Source: Phenylobacterium aquaticum (GTDB taxonomy: Bacteria; Pseudomonadota; Alphaproteobacteria; Caulobacterales; Caulobacteraceae). Taken from it: a stretch of 64,000 nucleotides of DNA. The DNA lies in contig NZ_JALDPT010000001.1 of NCBI RefSeq assembly GCF_022695515.1, positions 62,001-126,000 on the forward strand, read 5' to 3'. The translations under genes and the position numbers were made by a program. Shown piece after piece: positions 57,844 through 64,000 of the stretch. A model generated the notes under the pieces. The model saw only the letters and a list, made by a program, of their open reading frames with translations, was not told where the DNA came from and made no database searches. Numbering within the stretch: the first letter of the stretch is position 1; each line of letters starts with the position of its first letter.

Positions 57844-58871
57844 CGGGCCGCGGCCTTGGCGGCCAAGGGCAGGTGCACCGTAGCGGGCATGCCGAGCCTG
57901 AGCTCATCGGCCGGATCCTTCACGAACACCCGAACCTCGTAAACGAGGCTCGTCCTGAGATCCGCGGTTTGCACTGTCTTCGGCGTGAACTCCGCCACGG
58001 GCGAGATGAAGCCGACCGATCCCTCAAAGCCGCGGCCGGTAAAGGCGTCGACGGTCACCGTCGCTTTTGTCCCGGGCCGCACCCGGCCGAGGTCGGTCTC
58101 GGTCACGTAGGCCCGGACCCACTTTGGATCGACGATCGCCAGTGAAAAGGCCGCCCGTTGCGGCGTGACGATCTCGCCCGGTTCCACCAGCCGCGAGCGG
58201 ACCACGGCGTTCGTCGGCGCGCGCAGGACCGCATCCGCCAGCTTGCGCTGGAGCAAGGCCAGTTGGGCGCGAGCGCCGTCGAGCCGGGCCGCGGCCTCGG
58301 CGATGTCCTCACCTCGGGGACCGATCACCTGCAGGCGCAAGGCCTGCTGATTGACCGTCAGGCGCGCCTGAGCCGCTTCGAACGCGGCCCGTGCGTCGTC
58401 CAGGTCCTGGCGGCTGAGCGCCCGGCCAGCCGAACTTTGCGCCAGCTCCGCCAGGCGCTCGTATCTGCTGCGGGCGTTGTTGGCCTCGACGAGCCCTTGG
58501 GCGACACCCGCTCGCGCCTGGCCGATCTCCTCGGGGCGGGCGCCGCGGCGGAGCTTGTTCAGGACCTGTTGCTGCGCCGCGACCTCGGCCGCCGCTTGGG
58601 CCACTTCTGGCTCGAGCCGGCCGGTGTCGAGCCGGGCCAGCGCCTGGCCCCGCGCGACCCGTTCGCCCTCGGTGACCAGAACCGCTTCGATCCGCTCTGC
58701 GCCATTGAACGGCAACTCGATCTGCCGCAGGTCGACGTTGCCAAAGAGGGTGATCTCCTTCGCGCGCTTGGCGTGGTGGGTGATCCACCAGCCCACTCCT
58801 GCCGCCACAACGAGGCCGACCGCGAGCGCGATGGCGGTACGCCGGCCGCCGGGGATGTGCATGTGGGGCAT
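57840..58871 (-). CDS. HlyD-family periplasmic adaptor, operon 2
   Basis: 343 residues. The signal-anchor helix is ALAVGLVVAAGVGWWI (about 14-29). Lipoyl halves are ITLFGNVDLRQIELPFNGAE and ADAVLRAPTNAVVRSRLVEPG, with a long Ala/Gln-rich hairpin between and a barrel with YVTETDLGRVRPGTKATV. It is the first gene of the five-gene operon and resembles YhiI/YbhG. The divergent region to the DUF3141 gene is 233 nt. Confidence 0.9.
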   Translation of the reverse strand: MPHMHIPGGRRTAIALAVGLVVAAGVGWWITHHAKRAKEITLFGNVDLRQIELPFNGAERIEAVLVTEGERVARGQALARLDTGRLEPEVAQAAAEVAAQQQVLNKLRRGARPEEIGQARAGVAQGLVEANNARSRYERLAELAQSSAGRALSRQDLDDARAAFEAAQARLTVNQQALRLQVIGPRGEDIAEAAARLDGARAQLALLQRKLADAVLRAPTNAVVRSRLVEPGEIVTPQRAAFSLAIVDPKWVRAYVTETDLGRVRPGTKATVTVDAFTGRGFEGSVGFISPVAEFTPKTVQTADLRTSLVYEVRVFVKDPADELRLGMPATVHLPLAAKAAAR

Positions 58872-59104
58872 AGCTCTCCTTCTGTGCGCTCGAACGCGGG
58901 CGCCGTGCGACTGACGCCCGCCACGGCGAAGCCTTACGGCGCCGCGCGCCGGTGACGGGCGCCAACAGGTTCATTTCCAGGCTATCAGCGCGCCGATTCG
59001 GCCGCAGCGCACCAAAACGAGGCCCCCGGTGTAAGGCGCGAGGCTCGTCGGCGTCCGCTGGGTGTAAGAAGCTGTCGGCCCGGCCGCGAAATCAAGGAGC
59101 ACAC

Positions 59105-60865
59105 GTGGATCAACTTACGTCCACCAGCGCCACGACGCGCGACTTTAGCCGTGCATCGGCCGGTCTTGCGGCATCGCGCGTGCAAGATCGGGCGCCGCCG
59201 AACGCATCTTCCGTCATGATACCGACGCTCGACCAGGCGGTCGCCTACCAGCGGGACGCCTGGGAACGCTCGATCCTGTTCTGGGACGTGTTGCGACGGC
59301 GTGCCAACAACATGCTCGAACACGAGCGGCTCGGCCTGCCGCCGCTGTTGAAGTTCAAGTATGAGACCCTGCTGGATGCGCGCACTTTCGATGCGCCGGC
59401 GAACTACGCCCTGTTGCGTATCACCGAGATCGACGACGCCAGCGCGGACGCCTGTGTCGATCATGACAAGCCGCCGGTGATCGTGATCGATCCGCGCGCC
59501 GGGCATGGCCCCGGCATCGGCGGTTTCAAGCGGGAGTCGGAGGTCGGCATGGCGCTGAAGGAAGGCCATCCGGTCTATTTCGTCATCTTCTTTCCCGAGC
59601 CGTGCGAGGGCCAGACATTGGCCGATGTGCTGCATGCGCTGCGGCGGTTCGTCGAAGCCGTCGCCGCCCGCCATCCGGGCAAACCGCCGGTGCTCTATGG
59701 CAACTGCCAGGCCGGCTGGGCGGTGACCCTGCTCTCGGCCGACTGCGAGGGGATCGTCGGACCGGCGGTGCTGAACGGATCGCCGCTGTCCTATTGGGCC
59801 GGCGAATCCGGCGTCAACCCGATGCGGCTCGCCGGCGGTCTTCTCGGCGGCGCCTGGGCCGCTGAGTGCATGGCCGATCTCAGCGACGGCCGCTTCGACG
59901 GCGCGTGGCTCGCGCTGAATTTCGAGAACCTCAACCCGGGCAACGCGCTGTGGGACAAGTACACGGCCCTGTTCGCCAAGATCGACACGGAGACGGATCG
60001 TTTCCTGGATTTCGAACGCTGGTGGAACGGATTCTACTTTCTCAGCCGCAACGAGATGGCGGCCATCGTCGAAAATCTGTTCATCGGCAATCAAGTCGAA
60101 CGTGGGATTTTCCGGATCTGTGAGGGTTGCGTCGCCGACCTTCGCCGCATCCGCAACCCCTTGGTGCTCTTCGCGTCGTACGGCGACAACATCACCCCGC
60201 CGCACCAAGCGCTGAGCTGGATCCCCACGGTCTACGAGAGCACAGCCGATCTGAAGGCGGCCGGTCAACGCATCGTCTATCTGATCAACCCGCACATCGG
60301 CCACCTCGGCATCTTCGTCTCGGCCAGCGTCGCGAAGCTGGAGCATCGGGCGATCCTGGAAAGCCTCGCCGACGTCGAGGCTCTGGAACCGGGTCTCTAT
60401 GAGATGAAGATCGACAACCCGACCGGAGATCCCGATTGCCACAAGCCGCAGTTCAGCGTGCGCTTTGAGCCGCGCGGGGTGGAGGATCTGCGCTTTCCCA
60501 AGGCCGAGAAGGCCTTTGGGCGGGTACGCGAGGTCTCGGAGTTGAACCTCGGCCTCTATCGCGCCTTCCTCGCCCCCTGGATCCAGGCCAGCGCCAATCC
60601 CTGGTCGGCCGCCATGCTGAAGTGGCTGCATCCGATGCGCACCAGCCGCTACCTGCTCTCCGAACAATTCGCCCCCTGGATGCGGATGGTCGCCGCGATG
60701 GCCCCCGCGATCACCGCCGACCGGCGCCCCGCGCCCGCGGACAATCCGCTGCTCGCGGCGGAGCAGCGTGTGATCAGCGAGGTGTCGGACGGCTTTAAGA
60801 TCTTCCGCGAACGGCGTGACGCCACCCAGGAAGAGACCTTCGCCTCCCTCTATGGCTCGCGGTAA
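59105..60865 (+). CDS. DUF3141 protein, PhaC-like alpha/beta hydrolase
   Basis: 586 residues. The N-terminal part (AYQRDAWERSILFWDVLRRR) and PPVIVIDPRAGHGPGIGGFK lead to YGNCQAGWAVTLLS, a GxCxxG nucleophile elbow with Cys as in polyhydroxyalkanoate synthases. Later, GDNITPPHQAL and NPHIGHLGIFVSA supply likely Asp and His of the triad. GTG 59105 has AAGGAG about 5 nt upstream, so the longer frame is rejected. DUF3141 genes commonly sit beside phosphotransacetylase genes in alphaproteobacteria, as here. The reaction is unknown. Confidence 0.9.
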   Translation: MDQLTSTSATTRDFSRASAGLAASRVQDRAPPNASSVMIPTLDQAVAYQRDAWERSILFWDVLRRRANNMLEHERLGLPPLLKFKYETLLDARTFDAPANYALLRITEIDDASADACVDHDKPPVIVIDPRAGHGPGIGGFKRESEVGMALKEGHPVYFVIFFPEPCEGQTLADVLHALRRFVEAVAARHPGKPPVLYGNCQAGWAVTLLSADCEGIVGPAVLNGSPLSYWAGESGVNPMRLAGGLLGGAWAAECMADLSDGRFDGAWLALNFENLNPGNALWDKYTALFAKIDTETDRFLDFERWWNGFYFLSRNEMAAIVENLFIGNQVERGIFRICEGCVADLRRIRNPLVLFASYGDNITPPHQALSWIPTVYESTADLKAAGQRIVYLINPHIGHLGIFVSASVAKLEHRAILESLADVEALEPGLYEMKIDNPTGDPDCHKPQFSVRFEPRGVEDLRFPKAEKAFGRVREVSELNLGLYRAFLAPWIQASANPWSAAMLKWLHPMRTSRYLLSEQFAPWMRMVAAMAPAITADRRPAPADNPLLAAEQRVISEVSDGFKIFRERRDATQEETFASLYGSR

Positions 60866-60882
60866 CGCCGGAGATCATATGC

Positions 60883-61020
60883 ATGGATGTTGTGGCGAAG
60901 CATGCGGCGGCCTGCGAGGCGATCGGCCTCGACGGGCGCAAGGGTCTGATCGTCCGCGTCGCCTACGATCACAGCCTCGCCTGGGCGGCGCGCGGGCTGT
61001 CACCACGCGGCTGGTCGTGA
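60883..61020 (+). CDS. 45-aa hypothetical protein
   Basis: ATG 60883 opens MDVVAKHAAACEAIGLDGRK and ends in ARGLSPRGWS at TGA 61020, between the DUF3141 and pta genes. It has an amphipathic start and no membrane segment. I do not recognise it. It could be a small gene or the leftover of a lost one. A GGAGA lies about 10 nt before the ATG. Confidence 0.35.
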   Translation: MDVVAKHAAACEAIGLDGRKGLIVRVAYDHSLAWAARGLSPRGWS

Positions 61021-61047
61021 GAGCCCCGCAATCCGAAAGGGTCATCC

Positions 61048-62052
61048 ATAACCCCACCGCTCACAAAGCTTGAACATCTGATCGACCAAGCCGCAGTCCT
61101 GCCGCCTCTCCGCGTCGCCGTCGTCGATGCCGCGCAATCGGTTGTCCTCGAGACCCTGCGCGATGCGCATGGGCGCGGCTTCATCGAGCCGCGTCTCATC
61201 GGCGACCGGCACGCGATCGAAGGTCTTTGCAATGATCTCGGCTGGACGCCTGAGCCGGACTGGATTGTTCCGGCCTCGAGCGATGCTGAAGCGGCCGCGA
61301 CGGCGGTCGGCTTGGTGCGCACAGGTCGCGCGGAGCTGATCATGAAAGGCGAGATTCACACCGATGCGCTGATGCACGCACTCCTGGACAAGGATCACGG
61401 CCTGCGGCTGCCCGGCCAGCGCGTCAGCCACCTGTTCGTCGCCGAGGTTCCAACCTACCCGAAGCTGCTCGGCATCACCGACGCGGCCATCAACATCGCC
61501 CCCGATCTGAACGCCAAGGCCGAGATTCTTCAGAACGCCATCGCGGTTTTTCACCTGCTGGGGATCGAAACGCCGAAGGTCGCGCTCCTCTCCGCTCTCG
61601 AAACGATCAATCCGGCGATCATCTCCACCGTCGACGCGGCGTGCCTTACCTTGATGGCCCGGCGGGGCCAGATCACGGGCGCGCTCGTCGACGGCCCGCT
61701 CGCCTTGGACAATGCCATTTCGCGCAGGGCTGCCGACGAAAAGCGGATCGTCTCCCAGGTCGCCGGGGACGCCGACATCCTCCTCGTGCCGGAACTGGTG
61801 TCCGGGAACATCCTGGCGAAAGAGCTGGAATATCTCGCCGGCGCGATAGCGGCGGGGATCGCGCTGGGGTTAGCAGCGCCGGTCGTCCTCAGTTCCCGGG
61901 CGGACCCGCTGCCGGCCAGGCTGGCCTCTCTGGCGCTCGCTGTGCTGCTGCATCATTGGACACCGGACGCCCGGCCGAAAGCGTCGCCGCCGGACGTGAG
62001 CCTGCAATCTGCGCCGCAGCCCGAGCGCGCCTGCTGTCCGCTTCCGGCCTGA
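61048..62052 (+). CDS. pta: phosphate acetyl/butyryltransferase (Pta/Ptb type), unusual start
   Basis: About 334 residues of the Ptb/Pta family, exchanging acyl-CoA and acyl-phosphate. Features are PPLRVAVVDAAQSVVLE, FIEPRLIGDRHAIEGL, RAELIMKGEIHTDALMHALL, the RVSHLFVAEVPTYPKLL strand, and VAGDADILLVPELVSGNIL near the end. The frame is open from TGA 61018, but its only ATG/GTG/TTG is TTG 61312, which would drop the first 88 residues of conserved fold. The family start would fall at ATA 61048 (giving ITPPLTKLEHLID), with AAAGGG about 6 nt upstream, so an ATG-to-ATA change or rare initiation is suspected. The C-terminus ends in a Pro/Cys-rich tail. It probably links phosphoketolase acetyl-phosphate to acetyl-CoA. 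Confidence 0.8.
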   Translation: MTPPLTKLEHLIDQAAVLPPLRVAVVDAAQSVVLETLRDAHGRGFIEPRLIGDRHAIEGLCNDLGWTPEPDWIVPASSDAEAAATAVGLVRTGRAELIMKGEIHTDALMHALLDKDHGLRLPGQRVSHLFVAEVPTYPKLLGITDAAINIAPDLNAKAEILQNAIAVFHLLGIETPKVALLSALETINPAIISTVDAACLTLMARRGQITGALVDGPLALDNAISRRAADEKRIVSQVAGDADILLVPELVSGNILAKELEYLAGAIAAGIALGLAAPVVLSSRADPLPARLASLALAVLLHHWTPDARPKASPPDVSLQSAPQPERACCPLPA

Positions 62053-62525
62053 CGCGCCGGACCCGGGCTCAATCGGGGCAATGAGCTCCCCCGTCGGCCG
62101 GACCGCATGGGGGCGAAGGAGCATTCCGCGAATCGGAAGCTTCCGATGAGTCGGAGCACGGTGAGACGCCGATCGCGCGCAGCCCCATCAGATGGCGCAG
62201 CTGCAGTGGCGGTGAGTCGACCGGCCGGCGCACGGTCAAGGCCGCAGGCGAAAAACCTCCCGTCAGCTCGCGCCGGTTCTGGAATTCGCTGGGGACGCGA
62301 TGTCAGACAAGCTCGAGGCCTTTCGACCGGCGAGTCCCTCCGGGCCGCCAGCCCGGCCTTCCGTGGCGCGCCGTGCTCAGGGGGTCGCTGTTGCGCGGGG
62401 ATGGTGATCCCGGCGGACCTTCCAGATCAGTCGGCAGGGCCCTAGGGCTCATCGAACCGGCTCCATGCGGCCGCGGCGGCGTGTCCGCCGCCGGTCAGAC
62501 CGGCAAGAAGATCTGTCGCGGTCGC
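62053..62525. other. 473-nt intergenic stretch before convergent copB
   Basis: No convincing gene. Short plus-strand frames are arginine-rich and lack family features. It contains the 16-bp palindrome at 62132-62147. Confidence 0.5.
62132..62147. promoter_or_regulatory. 16-bp perfect palindrome
   Basis: ATCGGAAGCTTCCGAT is a perfect inverted repeat without spacer, in non-coding DNA 80 nt after pta. It is a possible operator or short terminator stem; its partner is unknown. Confidence 0.4.
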
Positions 62526-63548
62526 TTAACGCCAGACCCTTACGCCGAGGACGAACTGAACCTCGTCGTTCTTGCCGCTGGCCGCGCGCCGCAACCTCTC
62601 AGTTTCCCCGAAGGCTCGGTTCCACGCCACCCCGACATAGGGCGCAAATTCGCGGCGGATCTCGTAGCGCAAGCGAAGCGCGGTTTGGAGCGTGGAAAGC
62701 CCGCTGCCGAGCCCCCGCGCCGGGTCCGAGCGTCCGTAGAGATTGGCCTCGATCTCTGGCCGCAGCACGAGCTTTTGGGTGAAGCGCAGGTCAGACGAGG
62801 CTTTCAGCCGTGCGGCGGTGCGGCCGCTCTCTCCCACATAGGCGGTGGCCTCCATGCCGTACCAATAGGGAGTGGTCCCCTGGACGCCGAAGGCGAGCCA
62901 GGTCCGGTCCGGGCCCTTGCCCAGATCGTGCCGCAGCCCAAGTTGGGTCGCCCAGAAGGGGTGGTACGCATGCGACCAGAGGGCCTCGACGCTGGCGGTT
63001 TCGAGTTGGCCCTTGCGCACGTCGCCTTCGGTTCTGAGCCAGGCGCGGTCGAACGGGCCGCCATACCAGCCCTGCACGTCCCAGGCTCCCCCGGACCCCT
63101 GGTTGCCGGTCACCGCTTCGAACTGGTCCACGATGAGCGCCCCGAGCTGCAGAGCGTCGGCGGTCTCCGCATTGGGCATGGTGCTGCGCTGGTAGCCGCC
63201 CGAATAGGCATAGGGATCGCGGGCCGAGGCCGGCGCGCGTCCGCCTTGCATGGGGGCCATGGCTCCGGCCGCCGCGGCGCTGCTTTGCGCGGGCGCCGGA
63301 CTCATGCCGGGCATCGCATCCATCGCCGGGTCGGTTCCACTGCCGTCATTGGCGGTCATGCCAGGCATGCTCGCCATGTCGTGACCGCCGCCTGCGTCCA
63401 TTTGCATCGGCGCGGGCGACGGATCGGCGGGCGTAGGCATGGCCGAGGTCTGGGCCAGGGCGGGCGGGGCGACGATGGTGGTCGCGGCGGCCAAGCCCAG
63501 CCAGGCAGACCGGTGCGTCAGTTTCGAGCGGGGGGCGGGCGTTCTCAT
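62526..63548 (-). CDS. copB: copper resistance protein B, outer membrane
   Basis: 340 residues. The signal peptide ends around ATTIVAPPALAQ. A Met/His-rich segment (about residues 35-95) holds MQMDAGGGHDMASMPGM and MDAMPGMSPAPAQ. The CopB beta-barrel domain follows, with DQFEAVTGNQGSGGAWDVQG, WSHAYHPFWATQLGLRHD and a C-terminal VQFVLGVRVWR. ATG 63548 overlaps the copA stop (ATGA). It sequesters or exports copper at the outer membrane with CopA. Confidence 0.92.
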   Translation of the reverse strand: MRTPAPRSKLTHRSAWLGLAAATTIVAPPALAQTSAMPTPADPSPAPMQMDAGGGHDMASMPGMTANDGSGTDPAMDAMPGMSPAPAQSSAAAAGAMAPMQGGRAPASARDPYAYSGGYQRSTMPNAETADALQLGALIVDQFEAVTGNQGSGGAWDVQGWYGGPFDRAWLRTEGDVRKGQLETASVEALWSHAYHPFWATQLGLRHDLGKGPDRTWLAFGVQGTTPYWYGMEATAYVGESGRTAARLKASSDLRFTQKLVLRPEIEANLYGRSDPARGLGSGLSTLQTALRLRYEIRREFAPYVGVAWNRAFGETERLRRAASGKNDEVQFVLGVRVWR

Positions 63549-64000
63549 GCGACGACGATCTCGCGGAACATGCCCGCGGCCATGTGATAGAGGATGTGGC
63601 AATGGAAAGCCCACCGGCCGGGCGCATCGGCGTTGACACCGATCGACACACGCTGGGCCGGCTGCACGGTCACGGTGTGCTTGCGAACCTGGAACTGCCC
63701 GTCCGGGCTCTCGAGGTCCATCCACATCCCGTGCAGGTGCATCGGGTGGGTCATCATGGTGTCATTGACGAGCACCAAGCGCAGCCGCTCCCCGGCCTTG
63801 AACGCGACGGGCGGAGATTGCGAATAGCGGATGCCGTCGATCGACCAGATGTAGCGATCCATGTTTCCGGTGAGATGAAGCTCGATCTCTCGCCCGTCCG
63901 GGCGCGGATCGACCTTCACGCCGCGCGACTTCAGGTCCGCGTAGGTCAAGACCCGCCTGCCGTTGTCGCGCAGGCCGATCCCCGGGTCGTCAAGGTTGAT
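63545..64000 (-). CDS. copA: copper resistance protein A, multicopper oxidase, N-terminus beyond window
   Basis: The C-terminal 151 residues are visible on the minus strand, running off the right edge. Copper ligands are seen in THPMHLHGMWMD and in the type 1 site HCHILYHMAAGM near the end. TGNMDRYIWSIDGIRYSQSP and RLRLVLVNDTMM are typical of CopA/PcoA periplasmic oxidases. It overlaps copB by 4 nt and precedes it in the operon. Confidence 0.93.
   Translation of the reverse strand: MNLDDPGIGLRDNGRRVLTYADLKSRGVKVDPRPDGREIELHLTGNMDRYIWSIDGIRYSQSPPVAFKAGERLRLVLVNDTMMTHPMHLHGMWMDLESPDGQFQVRKHTVTVQPAQRVSIGVNADAPGRWAFHCHILYHMAAGMFREIVVA

Noticed and set aside
60883-61020. Acetate kinase fragment between DUF3141 and pta
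   Set aside because: The 45-aa product has none of the acetate kinase signature; no ackA was found in the window.
62107-62445. 112-aa plus-strand frame after pta
   Set aside because: Arginine-rich low-complexity product, no ribosome site, no family; likely non-coding.

Overview
The window is GC-rich, almost fully coding DNA from an alphaproteobacterium. The gene set (FixL/FixK oxygen signalling, NodT-type outer-membrane factor, NdvB-type cyclic glucan synthase, P-type ATPase and CopAB metal genes) fits a Caulobacterales- or Rhizobiales-like genome such as Phenylobacterium; the genus is my inference. No rRNA, tRNA, CRISPR array or intact insertion sequence was seen. Both ends cut genes: fixL on the left and copA on the right.

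Most of the window reads as a low-oxygen and stress island. Region 1 (1-9.7 kb): fixL (partial) and divergent fixK, a small gene behind a FixK box, pgk, and a tight operon of a beta-CASP metallo-beta-lactamase protein, an AMP-phosphorylase-like enzyme and an archaeal-type PRPP synthetase, followed by small membrane proteins and a pore-loop ion channel. Region 2 (9.8-15.7 kb, minus strand): metal handling, with an ECF sigma factor behind a FixK box, a FixH/YtkA-like lipoprotein, a DUF2933-like protein, an isoprenylcysteine methyltransferase-family protein, a P1B ATPase with an unusual CPD motif and an MFS transporter. Region 3 (15.9-22.5 kb): a YbhGFSR-type ABC-2 efflux operon with a D-lactate-dehydrogenase-like enzyme and an HdeD-like protein. 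Region 4 (22.8-33 kb): a giant NdvB-like cyclic beta-1,2-glucan synthase, frameshifted near 30.04 kb, overlapping phosphoglucomutase. Region 5 (33-35.9 kb): a mobile-element scar holding arsC, an AbiEi-like/Fic fusion and a decayed Strawberry-notch-like C-terminus. Region 6 (35.9-41.1 kb, minus): phosphoketolase, two universal stress proteins and a 6-phosphogluconate dehydrogenase, with a FixK box. Region 7 (41.4-52.2 kb): oleate hydratase, a phospholipase D/cardiolipin synthase-like protein, and an adh / GltD-like / nifJ / DHOD-like electron-transfer module. Region 8 (52.3-58.9 kb, minus): a second, complete five-gene ABC-2 efflux operon with its own outer-membrane factor. Region 9 (59-64 kb): DUF3141 alpha/beta-hydrolase, a Ptb/Pta-type phosphotransacetylase, and copB-copA.

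Together these suggest a FixLK-responsive programme. Gnd plus phosphoketolase make acetyl-phosphate and glyceraldehyde-3-phosphate, Pta links acetyl-phosphate to acetyl-CoA, pyruvate:flavodoxin oxidoreductase with its GltD-like partner handles pyruvate electrons, and D-LDH and ADH can dispose of reductant. Three FixK-type palindromes (2250, 15707 and 36748) support the oxygen link. Four genes show broken frames or non-canonical starts (ndvB, the gltD-like gene, arsC, pta). These may be assembly errors or real decay and should be checked in reads.
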